DNA of 64,000 nt from Nematostella vectensis. Its lineage: Eukaryota; Cnidaria; Anthozoa; Actiniaria; Edwardsiidae. Below are positions 13,945 through 25,800 of this stretch, piece after piece (the first letter of the stretch is position 1; every line of letters begins with the position of its first letter). A program made the translations under genes and the position numbers. The notes below the pieces were generated by a model. It made no database searches. It saw nothing but the letters and a program-made list of their open reading frames with translations, and was not told where the DNA came from. The DNA is taken from the NCBI RefSeq assembly GCF_932526225.1, contig NC_064036.1, forward strand, positions 1,178,001 to 1,242,000, given 5' to 3'.

Positions 13945-16900
13945 ATGTGGATCAAGCTACTGATGCTCGTGGTCTTTCATTGCGCAGTCGCACAAGATGA
14001 TGTTCACAGACCAGAAGGTGGGTGATTGCTCGAGTACATTTTATTTCGCGACTTAAAGAATCTGAATGCCCTGGTTGCCAAAGGATATTTTTGTTCCCGG
14101 GCTCCAATAAGGAGGTCGAGTTGTGAGTTACATACACCACCCTTTAGCCGGTATTTTTTTTCTTAAGTTTGGATTGTGCATGAGTGTAAAATAATGGCAT
14201 GATTGGCCTTTTTTAATATTATTTTTTTCCATAGAAAACCTTGAAATCAACGACCCCAACTTGTTTGAGGGAGACATGTATCTTACCACGGCCCAGCGCT
14301 ACGCAGTCATGACCGGACGAGACGTAAAGCTGGACTGGGGCGAAGCGCGACCACCAAGAACCTGTGGCGAAATGGAGTTCTGGTCTACCAACTGGACCCT
14401 GCAATCCGTAAGTACGGTTACGGAGAGGAAAATACCAGATAGCGCACGTTTTAAGAGCGCGTGCTGTGTGCATGTCCAGCGGCGTAGCCAGGGTTTTTAA
14501 CAGGAGGGGGCCCAAAAGGTCCTTTCAAGACGTTTTCTCCTGTATTTTAGATATTGTCTCATACATTTACTGTATTTTTGGCTGCTAGAAGGGCCACCCC
14601 CCTGGCTACGCCCCTGTCATGTTGACATGACTTGTTTAAGCCTTCGTCTGAAACTTTACTAAAGCATAGTGCACAGGAACAGCATAGCGACCATAAGGCG
14701 CAAGGGAACAAACCGACATGTGATAATAATGATGATAAATATGATGAGGATGGTGGTGAAGATGATAATAGTGTCTTTATTGCTCATTAGATAAAAGTAC
14801 AAATCCAACATGGTATTCTTTGTCGGTTCTTTATCGGGTGTTTTTGTTGACATCGCTGTTTTTGCGATACCATATTATCGAAACTGCCATGATCTAATGT
14901 CACTAAAAAAGCGTGGGTGCTTTTGTTGTTATGCCACAAATCTTTATTACTAGCAGCTTTGTACAGTGTCACTCGTAGAAAAGATCCTGAAAACAAGTTC
15001 TAATGCCTTCTCTTATGATATGCACAGAGAGAGCAAGTGCTGCTGTGAATGCCATCAATGCCGCAATGAAGATCTGGGAGCAGAAAACCTGCATCCGCTT
15101 TAAGAAGAGGACCAACGAACAGGATTACGCTTACATCCACATCGGCGCAGGGTACGTGGTCGGGATATTGAGGGATTTTGCCATGTAATGCATGAGCCGG
15201 GTTCGTGGTCGGGATATTGAGGGATTTTGCCATGTAATGCATGAGCCGGGGACGTAATCGGGATATTGAAGGATTTTGCCATGTAATGCATAAGCCGGGG
15301 ACGTGGTCGGGATATTGAGGGATTTTGCCATGTAATGCATAAGCCGGGGACGTGGTCGGGATATTGAGGGATTTTGCCATGTAATGCATAAGCCGGGGAC
15401 GTGGTCGGGATATTGAGGGATTTTGCCATGTAATGCATGAGCCGGGTACGTGGTCGGTATATTGAGGGATTTTGCCATGTAATGCATGAGCCGGGGACGT
15501 GTTCGGGATATTGAGGGATTTTGCCATGTAATGCATGAGCCGGGGATGTGGTCGGGATATTGAGGGATTTTGCCATGTAATGCATCAGCCGGGTACGTGG
15601 TCGGGATATTGAGGGATTTTGCCATGTAATGCATAAGCCGGGGACGTGGTCGGGATATTGAGGGATTTTGCCATGTAATGCATAAGCCGGGGACGTGGTC
15701 GGGATATTGAGGGATTTTGCCATGTAATGCATCAGCCGGGTACGTGGTCGGGATATTGAGGGATTTTGCCATGTAATGCATAAGCCGGGGACGTGGTCGG
15801 GATATTGAGGGATTTTGCCATGTAATGCATGAGCCGGGTACGTGGTAGGGATATTGAGGGATTTTGCCATGTAATGCATGAGCCGGGTACGTGGTCGGGA
15901 TATTGAGGGATTTTGCCATGTAATGCATGAGCCGGGTACGTGGTTGGGATATTGAGGGATTTTGCCATGTAATGCATGAGCCGGGTTCGTGGTCGGGATA
16001 TTGAGGGATTTTGTCATGAAGCAATTTTTTTACAGAAGAAGTAAGTAAGCCGTCACGTGATTGGTTTACAAAGGATGGGGGGGCGGGAGTTAAGTCTAAT
16101 GATTAACAGTATTGATTCTTGGATAAAAACGTGACCACTGAAAGACATATCACCTCTCAAAGTCTTTAATTGCAACTTTGTGAGAGCTAGGAAGAGTGGG
16201 AATTAACTTTCATTAAGCTTACATATTAAATGAACTTTTGACCTATTGACTAGCACTATGTTACAAGAACAGTTGCAAGTGAAAAAGGTGCTTTTCAAAG
16301 ACAAAATGCTGTTATAAATAATATAGTTCATGAAGAGCTTTCGGTGTAGGAGTAAGATAGATAGTGTAGGAGTAAGATAGATAGATTTAAACCAAATTGG
16401 CGGCGTGTGTGAGTTATGTTTGCACGGACCTAGTAATGATGTGTCGGTGCCATACAATTGCTAAATCGATAGACAAAATCAACAACCATGGCCTCAAATG
16501 ACCGGGCCATGAATTATAGCGTGTATTTCCGAAAAATAATTACTGGATAATCACGAGCCCATCTTGATCATGATCCAAAATGTAATTACGTACCAGCATA
16601 GTTTACAGGAGCTAGCCCAAATGTAATTACGTACCAGCATAGTTTACAGAAGCTAGCCCAAATGTAATTACGCACCAGCATAGTTTACAGAAGCTAGCCC
16701 AAATGTAATTACGTACCAGCGTAAATGACACCAATGTAGTTCTATTGGGACCAAGTCTCTTCTTCAGCATCTCCAAACCTTGTGACTAAGTACAACTATT
16801 CTATGAGCGATTAGTAAAAAAAGGCTGCTGCAGCGTTTGGCTAATGATTATCATAAAAGACATGTTTAAAAAAATATAGATATCCTCTATTAAAACCAGT

Positions 16901-19717
16901 TTCCACATTACATTAATACCCCTGTAAAGGGAGCATACAAAAATAAGGTTGTAGAATAATGGGATGAATATCCCATCCAATATTCTACATAAGGGATTCT
17001 GGGCCACGTGTATGTAGATGAAGCATATCGTGTCATCACTTGCAGGTGTACGTCACATGTTGGTCGTAAAGGCAGCCGTCAGCTGTTATCCCTGAATCAT
17101 GGATGTTGGCACACGCACGTGGTTGCCCACGAGCTGGGTAATACTGAGGATATTATGATTACAGTAGCATTATTTCTACCATCAGATTATAAACCTCTCA
17201 TCATTATCATCAAATCGGAGTTCAGGGCTGTAGCAGGGGTTGGGGCACGTTCCCCCCAATATTTTAAAAATTATAAGGAAATGACCAGTAAGGATGTGGC
17301 TGTGCCCCCCAATATTTTAAAAATTATAAGGAAATGACCAGTAAGGGCGTGGCTGTGCCCCCAATATTTTAAAAATTATAAGGAAATGACCAGTAAGGGC
17401 GTAGCTGTGCCCCCCAATATTTTAAAAATTATAAGGAAATGACCAGTAAGGGCGTGGCTGTGCCCCCCAATATTTTAAAAATTATAAGGAAATGACCAGT
17501 AAGGGCGTGGCTGTGCCCCCCAATATTTTAAAAATTATAAGGAAATGACCAGTAAGGGCGTGGCTGTGCCCCCCAATATTTTAAAAATTATAAGGAAATG
17601 ACCAGTAAGGGAGTGGCTGTGCCCCCCAATATTTTAAAAATTATAAGGAAATGACCAGTAAGGGCGTGGCTGTGTCCCCCAATATTTAAAAATTATAAGG
17701 AAATGACCAGTAAGGATGTGGCTGTGCCCCCAATATTTTAAAAATTATAAGGAAATGACCAGTAAGAGCGTGGCTGTGTCCCCCAATATTTAAAAATTAT
17801 AAGGAAATGACCAGTAAGGATGTGGCTGTGCCCCCAATATTTTAAAAATTATAAGGAAATGACCAGTAAGGATGTGGCTGTGCCCCCAATATTTTAAAAA
17901 TTATAAGGAAATGACCAGTAAGGGCGTGGCTGTGCCCCCCAATATTTTAAAAATTATAAGGAAATGACCAGTAAGGGCGTGGCTGTGCCCCCTAATATTT
18001 TAAAAATAATAAATGACCAGTAAGGATGTGGCTGTGCCCCCCAATATTCTGTATTGTGCCCCTCCCCTGCTACGGCTCTGGAATTATAAAAGTGTGGTAT
18101 TCAATATCATTTACCTATCCTTATTCCGTCCCCATTACATCATTATGATTATAATATAATATCATGAAACCAACATTCATGAAATCAATGCAATAGCCAT
18201 ATTTTAATCTTTACCTTTATGTCACGATAATGTTATTACGTCATCATGATGTCACGATGTCATTATTACGAGTTCCTCCTCGTCGTCATCATCATCATCA
18301 GAATCATGAGGCAATCGAATATATAAGCTTTTATCATCGAGCTATTCTCTATCCTGCCATGTTTAAAATAACCAAAACATATATCATTGCGTTACACAGG
18401 TCACGCCTTTGGCTTCTATCACGAGCAGTCACGCGCTGACCGCGACACCTACATCACCATTAACTGGAATAATATGAATGAGCGTAAGTAGCATATCGTA
18501 AATCGTCTTCCTGAAGGATTACGGAGCATGGACTGATAAGCACCCTCACACATTTGTAAATGTCTACAACCCTATGACAGGCGCGTACACAGGGAGATGC
18601 GCTGGGTGCACGCGTCCCCCCCTCCTTGGCGGCCAAAAAGTGTTAAGGAATCTCCCCTAAGCCAATCCTGTCTACGGGCCTGTATGAATATTCACCGAAT
18701 GCTAAATCGAACCTTTAGTGCTTTAATATCTCAACCCATTTTGTCTTCTTTTTAAGAATCTAAGTTTGCCTTCAAGAAATACCCTACAAACTCCCGTACG
18801 ACTACGGAAGTGTTATGCATTACGAGGCGTACGCATTCAGCAACAACGGCCAACCGACAATGGTGCCTAAAACGGCTGGGGTACGTACAAATCAACACAA
18901 CTGCGCGATAGCATAGATTGACATGTTAACAACGCCGCAACAAGTTCCAAACCTGTTGATTTGTTTTTGTTTGAACCAGACTTTTTCTTAGGCAAAACAA
19001 AGTGTGTTTTGACGCATTTTGGGGTCGCGTAGCGTGCATGACACTGAAACTGGCCTATTGACGATGGCAGGGTGATCATTGGAAAATAAAATCGCATTTT
19101 AGAATAATCGAAAAAAAATCGAGTGCCAATTTCTAACTTTTCGCTATTTCCAAGGAGTCGTTTCGGTGGTCCGCTTGTCATACAAGACATCAAGATGGAC
19201 TGATTTCATGTATGCAAAATGGAGTGGTTTGCAACTACAGTTTTTTTTAGTTTTTGAACCAAACCTCATAAACTGCGATTTCCTTTGCACTTGCATCACG
19301 CTTTGTCGATTAATTATATCTCATGTTTATTTATGAATTTGTAAACTATAGAAGCATTGGTGCTTATATTCGCCCTAGATCAGATCGATCGCACGCTTTA
19401 AAGGGGCTACTAAACGGGATTCAATTTGAACTAATTTTTGAAAACAATGACTTGATAACAATGTTATGATAACTCAGTATTGGTCGTATTGGTTTGTGTA
19501 GGTTACCCTTGGAAACAGAAAGAGCCCGTCAGCGATAGACGTGAAGCAGATGAACCTCCTGTACAAGTGCAGTGGGGGAGGGGGAGGGGGTGCTGGCGGG
19601 GGTGGGGGTTCTACCTGCCAGGATAAGGAGAGCAGATGTCATATGTGGAACTTTTCTTATTGCTACTGGCAGCAGAACATGAGAACAAACTGCAGGAAGA
19701 CATGCAGGCTTTGTTAA
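13945..19717 (+). CDS. Astacin-family (M12A) metalloprotease with C-terminal ShK domain
   Basis: Exons 13945-14017, 14235-14407, 15030-15151, 17046-17137, 18400-18483, 18777-18880 and 19502-19717 join to 287 aa. Residues 1-19 are a signal peptide (MWIKLLMLVVFHCAVA). NLFEGDMYLT is the prodomain with the inhibitory aspartate switch. KTCIRFKKRTNEQDYAYIHI starts the catalytic domain; HELGHAFGFYHE, split between exons 4 and 5, is the zinc site, and SVMHY is the Met-turn. Exon 7 adds a glycine-rich linker and a six-cysteine ShK domain (CQDKESRC to CRKTCRLC). The segment normally holding VPYVI between exons 2 and 3 was not found, and exon 6 has an acceptor/frame problem. The protein should be a secreted zinc endopeptidase. 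Confidence 0.88.
14477..14616. mobile_element. MITE, about 140 bp
   Basis: Terminal inverted repeats CAGCGGCGTAGCCAGGG and CCCTGGCTACGCCCCTG bound a non-coding, G-rich/C-rich element in astacin intron 2. hAT-like TIR style; family not assigned. Confidence 0.75.
15152..16018 (+). repeat. 49-bp minisatellite starting at the astacin exon 3 donor
   Basis: About 17.5 units of gtacgtggtcgggatattga... ending ...catgtaatgcatgagccgg. The first unit begins exactly at the splice donor (GCAGG|GTACGTGG). As 49 is not a multiple of three and the complement has no stops, all three minus-strand frames are open for 180-305 codons; these are by-products, not genes. Confidence 0.95.
16577..16722. repeat. 41-bp tandem repeat, 3.5 copies
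   Basis: Units of the form caaatgtaattacgtaccag-catagtttacagaagctagcc in astacin intron 3, with few differences between copies. Confidence 0.9.
17223..18080. mobile_element. MITE with internally amplified 54-bp minisatellite
   Basis: Ends cagggctgtagcagggg and cccctgctacggctctg are inverted repeats. The inside is about 15 tandem copies of a 53-55 bp unit (gtggctgtgccccccaatat...gaccagtaaggg). Short members of the same family with one to three units occur at 59046-59207 and 61253-61500, so the array arose by amplification inside a transposon copy. It begins 86 bp after astacin exon 4. Confidence 0.85.
18578..18682. mobile_element. MITE, about 105 bp
   Basis: acaggcgcgtacacagg at the left is mirrored by cctgtctacgggcctgt at the right; non-coding; lies in astacin intron 5. 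Confidence 0.65.
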
Positions 19718-19734
19718 TCATAATAAGGCTGATA

Positions 19735-22700
19735 GCATTATTACCTCATGATAGATAGCACCGGTACCTCATGATAGCACCAGTAATAAATACCCTATGA
19801 TAGATAGCACCAGTAGTACCTCATAATAGCACATTACCTCATGATAGCACCAGTAGTACCTTATGATAGCACCAGTAGTACCTTATGATAGCACCAGTAG
19901 TACCTCATGATAGCACCAGTAGTACCTCATGATAGCACCAGTAGTACCTCATGATAGCACCAGTAGTACCTCATGATAGCACCAGTAGTACCTTATGATA
20001 GCACCAGTAGTACCTTATGATAGCGCCAGTAGTACCTTATGATAGCACCAGTAGTACCTTATGATAGCACCAGTAGTACCTTATGATAGCACCAGTAGTA
20101 CCTCATGATAGCACCAGTAGTACCTCATGATAGCACCAGTAGTACCTCATGATAGCACCAGTAGTACCTCATGATAGCACCAGTAGTACCTCATGATAGC
20201 ACCAGTAGTACCTCATGATAGCACCAGTAGTACCTCATGATAGCACCAGTAGTACCTTATGATAGAACCAGTAGTACCTTATGATAGCACCAGTAGTACC
20301 TCATGATAGCACCAGTAGTACCTCATGATAGCACCAGTAGTACCTTATGATAGCACCAGTAGTACCTTATGATAGCACCAGTAGTACCTTATGATAGCAC
20401 CAGTAGTACCTTATGATAGCACCAGTAGTACCTCATGATAGCACCAGTAGTACCTTATGATAGCACCAGTAGTACCTTATGATAGCACCAGTAGTACCTC
20501 ATGATAGCACCAGTAGTACCTCATGATAGCACCAGTAGTACCTTATGATAGCACCAGTAGTACCTTATGATAGCACCAGTAGTACCTTATGATAGCACCA
20601 GTAGTACCTTATGATAGCACCAGTAGTACCTTATGATAGCACCAGTAGTACCTCATGATAGCACCAGTAGTACCTTATGATAGCACCAGTAGTACCTTAT
20701 GATAGCACCAGTAGTACCTTATGATAGCACCAGTAGTACCTTATGATAGCACCAGTAGTACCTTATGATAGCACCAGTAGTACCTCATGATAGCACCAGT
20801 AGTACCTTATGATAGCACCAGTAGTACCTCATGATAGCACCAGTAGTACCTTATGATAGCACCAGTAGTACCTTATGATAGCACCAGTAGTACCTCATGA
20901 TAGCACCAGTAGTACCTTATGATAGCACCAGTAGTACCTTATGATAGCACCAGTAGTACCTTATGATAGCACTAGTAGTACCTCATGATAGCACCAGTAG
21001 TACCTCATGATAGCACCAGTAGTACCTTATGATAGCACCAGTAGTACCTTATGATAGCGCCAGTAGTACCTTATGATAGCACCAGTAGTACCTTATGATA
21101 GCACCAGTAGTACCTTATGATAGCACCAGTAGTACCTCATGATAGCACCAGTAGTACCTCATGATAGCACCAGTAGTACCTCATGATAGCACCAGTAGTA
21201 CCTCATGATAGCACCAGTAGTACCTCATGATAGCACCAGTAGTACCTCATGATAGCACCAGTAGTACCTCATGATAGCACCAGTAGTACCTTATGATAGC
21301 ACCAGTAGTACCTTATGATAGCACCAGTAGTACCTTATGATAGCACCAGTAGTACCTCATGATAGCACCAGTAGTACCTCATGATAGCACCAGTAGTACC
21401 TTATGATAGCACCAGTAGTACCTTATGATAGCACCAGTAGTACCTTATGATAGCACCAGTAGTACCTTATGATAGCACCAGTAGTACCTCATGATAGCAC
21501 CAGTAGTACCTTATGATAGCACCAGTAGTACCTTATGATAGCACCAGTAGTACCTCATGATAGCACCAGTAGTACCTCATGATAGCACCAGTAGTACCTT
21601 ATGATAGCACCAGTAGTACCTTATGATAGCACCAGTAGTACCTTATGATAGCACCAGTAGTACCTTATGATAGCACCAGTAGTACCTTATGATAGCACCA
21701 GTAGTACCTCATGATAGCACCAGTAGTACCTTATGATAGCACCAGTAGTACCTTATGATAGCACCAGTAGTACCTTATGATAGCACCAGTAGTACCTTAT
21801 GATAGCACCAGTAGTACCTTATGATAGCACCAGTAGTACCTCATGATAGCACCAGTAGTACCTTATGATAGCACCAGTAGTACCTCATGATAGCACCAGT
21901 AGTACCTTATGATAGCACCAGTAGTACCTTATGATAGCACCAGTAGTACCTCATGATAGCACCAGTAGTACCTTATGATAGCACCAGTAGTACCTTATGA
22001 TAGCACCAGTAGTACCTTATGATAGCACTAGTAGTACCTCATGATAGCACCAGTAGTACCTTATGATAGCACCAGTAGTACCTTATGATAGCACCAGTAG
22101 TACCTTATGATAGCACCAGTAGTACCTTATGATAGCACCAGTAGTACCTTATGATAGCACCAGTAGTACCTTATGATAGCACCAGTAGTACCTTATGATA
22201 GCACCAGTAGTACCTCATGATAGCACCAGTAGTACCTTATGATAGCACCAGTAGTACCTTATGATAGCACCAGTAGTACCTCATGATAGCACCAGTAGTA
22301 CCTTATGATAGCACCAGTAGGACCTTATGATAGCACCAGTAGTACCTCATGATAGCACCAGTAGTACCTTATGATAGCACCAGTAGTACCTTATGATAGC
22401 ACCAGTAGTACCTCATGATAGCACCAGTAGTACCTTATGATAGCACCAGTAGTACCTCATGATAGCACCAGTAGTACCTTATGATAGCACCAGTAGTACC
22501 TCATGATAGCACCAGTAGTACCTTATGATAGCACCAGTAGGACCTTATGATAGCACCAGTAGTACCTTATGATAGCACCAGTAGTACCTCATGATAGCAC
22601 CAGTAGTACCTCATGATAGCACCAGTAGTACCTCATGATAGCACATTACCTCATGATAGCACCAGTAGTACCTCATGATAGCACCAGTAGTACCTCATGA

Positions 22701-22860
22701 TAGCACCAGTAGTACCTTATGATAGCACCAGTAGGACCTTATGATAGCACCAGTAGTACCTTATGATAGCACCAGTAGTACCTCATGATAGCACCAGTAG
22801 TACCTCATGATAGCACCAGTAGTACCTCATGATAGCACATTACCTCATGATAGCATGTTA
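19735..22860. repeat. 22-bp minisatellite, roughly 140 copies
   Basis: The unit is agcaccagtagtacctcatgat, starting 18 bp after the stop codon of the astacin ShK exon. Copies are extremely uniform except for one C/T site (ctcatga against cttatga) that alternates irregularly along the array, and rare third variants (tagtagg, acta). A possible AATAAA signal (19785-19790) lies within the first degenerate units. No continuous ORF. Confidence 0.97.
19785..19790 (+). terminator. Candidate polyadenylation signal of the astacin gene
   Basis: AATAAA 68 nt after the stop at 19715-19717, inside the degenerate edge of the 22-bp array. Confidence 0.5.
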
Positions 22861-22899
22861 CCTGATAACACTATTACCTTAACTCGTGGCGGTTGTAAT

Positions 22900-25800
22900 A
22901 GCAAGAAGCGGGATGAAATAAAATAAAACTTTATGATGTAAGGACGATCTTTGTGATAAAAATATCTGACGCATTTTGTTATAAATTCCTACGCACCCAA
23001 GGATTTTCATCGTAGTATTTGTCAATAAATAAATAGTTTTACAGACAGCTTTGTCACCCATAGTTTCTATTATCGTTAGTACATCTTGATCAAATGCTTG
23101 TTTTTCTGGTTTTTCTTTTCTTTTTTCTTCAAATATATAATGCGTCTGAAATATCTGGTAGATCTCAGAATAACCTCAGAATAACCCAAAATTGAAGCGG
23201 AGAAAAACAAATCTAAGGACGCCATTAGTGGGAAAAAGGGGAAAATGGTTTTACGCGGTGACTAAAAAGGGAAAAAATTTTACGCGTGACTAAATGCCCC
23301 GACAGTCGGAAAAGGTCCTCAATGGACTAAATGCCCGACAGTTTTCAATCTATTCTAATATCCCAATAAATTGTCGACCTAGTAAGTATTCTTTATATGT
23401 TGAAAAAAGGTAAGCGAATCTGAATTGAGCTTTTTTGTCTGAATTGAATGATTTTCCTTGCTTTTATACACCATAAAATCGTAATCAAAGTTACTCTTTT
23501 ATTTGCTACAATAACACTGTCGGGAAAGGTCTCCAAAGGTAAAGCGACTGCCGGGCATATAGCTACTGTGTTACTTGAAAAACATAAAACTAAAATCCTG
23601 ATAACGGGCCTGCTAGCCCTTCCTAAGACCCTGACGCCTGGGTGCCCTATGCATTTCCAGATCGTAAGGGCAACTTTTTGTTACCCTGTGCATGTGTTGC
23701 AATGTAAACGCCAAGACTAAATACATGGCACAGCCCCGTGGGAAAATCATGGCTATGCGCTGAAATATCATAACATGAAACATAATAATGCCATAAAAAG
23801 TACTCATAGTCTGATAGTAAATGGAAAATAAAAAGAAATTCGAGAGCATGGCCAAGAGTCGAACCTCATCAAGATCAGGGTAAAATGGAAAAAAAATAGA
23901 CCATACTTCCAGACATGCGCTGAAACACCGTATGGCAGCAAGAAGCTTTACGGCTAAGCTGGAGATTTCGGCCCCAGCACCGCTATCTAGCAAACTGTAC
24001 AACACAAAGGAACCTGAGGTACCCGCGCATTAATGGGGAGGCAATAACCAGGATCCCAGGCCTGTCTTAGTCGGTAACGCCACGCACAGTTCGCTGAGAT
24101 GTATACTGAAAAATATCGGGGTCTTTTACACGCTTGCCTCTCTTGGGAATAGGTGTGTTGCTATAGTAATGTAGTGCGTCGTCATCATATTACGATCTAG
24201 GCCTACATTGCTGCCTTTAGCCTTTGTACTCCTTTGTCCAGTCATGCACGTGCATATGACATTTTTTGTGTACAAAACAACAAAAGCAAGCTACATTGAA
24301 ATGCGCGCAATATAGGATGCTTTGTGTTCTGAGGTTTTGGAATCTGGAGTTTGGATAATATGCAGGCCCCCAGCAGCTGACCGCATAAACGTAAAGCGAG
24401 CACTCACAAGAATGAAGAAGAGTGGTATAGAAGAGTCGCACACGCTGTAAGGACGCACTTTGTGATAAAAATATTTGACGCATTTTGTTATAAAAATATC
24501 TGACGCACTTTGTTATCAAAATATCTGACGCATTTTGTTATATATTCTGACGCACCCAATGATTTTCATCGTAGTATTTGTCAATAAATAGTTTTACAGA
24601 CAGCTTTGTCACCCATAGTTTCTATTATTGTTAGTACATCTTGATCAAATGCTTGTTTTCCTTGTTTTTTTTTTCTTTTTTCTTCAAATATTTAATGCGT
24701 CTAAAATATCTGGTATATCTCAGAATAACCTCAGAATAACCCAAAATTGAAGCGGAGAAAAACAAATCTAAGGACGCCATTAGTGGGAAAAAGGGGAAAA
24801 TGGTTTTACGCGGTGACTAAAAAGGGAAAAAATTTTACGCGTGACTAAATGCCCGACAGTCGGAAAAGGTCCTCAATGGACTAAATGCCCGACAGTTTTC
24901 AATCTATTCTAATATCCCAATAAATTGTCGACCTAGTAAGTATTCTATATATGTTGAAAAAAGGCAAGCGAATCTGAATTGAGCTTTTTTGTCTGAATTG
25001 AATGATTTTCCTTGCTTTTATTCACCATAAAATCGTAATCAAAGTTACTCTTTTATTTGCTACAATAACACTGTCGGGAAAGGTCTCCAAAGGTAAAGCG
25101 ACTGCCGGGCATATAGCTACTGTGTTACTTGAAAAACATAAAACTAAAATCCTGATAACGGGCCTGCTAGCCCTTCCTAAGACCCTGACGCCTGGGTGCC
25201 CTATGCATTTCCAGATCGTAAGGGCAACTTTTTGTTACCCTGTGCATGTGTTGCCATGTAAACGCCACGACTACATACATGGCACAGCCCCGTGGGAAAA
25301 TCATGGCTATGCGCTGAAATATCATAACATGAAACATAATAATGCCATAAACAGTACTCATAGTCTGATAGTAAATGGAAAAAAAAAGAAATTCGAGAGC
25401 ATGGCCAAGAGTCGAACCTCGTCAAGATCAGGGTAAAATGGAAAAAATAGACCATACTTCCAGACATGCGCTGAAACACCGTATGGCAGCAAGAAGCTTT
25501 ACGGCTAAGCTGGAGATTTCGGCCCCAGCACCGCTATCTAGCGAACTGTACAACACAAAGGAATCCCAGGCCTGTTTTAGTCGGTTACGCCACGCACAGC
25601 TCGCTGAGATGTATACTGAAAAATATCGTGGTCTTTTACACGCTTGCCTCTCTTGGGAATAGGTGTGTTGCTATAGTAATGTAGTGCGTCGTCATCATAT
25701 TACGATCTAGGCCTAAATTGCTGCCTTTAGCCTTTGTACTCCTTTGTCAAGTCATGCACGTGCATATGACATTTTTTGTGAACAAAACAACAAAAGCAAG

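Noticed and set aside
14861-14900. Possible missing astacin exon (AIPYY in one frame)
   Set aside because: No usable acceptor or donor and the next residues do not resemble astacins.
15000-16024. Minus-strand ORFs of 178-305 codons with MHYMAKSLNIP-type repeats
   Set aside because: Produced by a 49-bp tandem array lacking stops; all three frames encode the same peptide cyclically and the array is intronic on the other strand.
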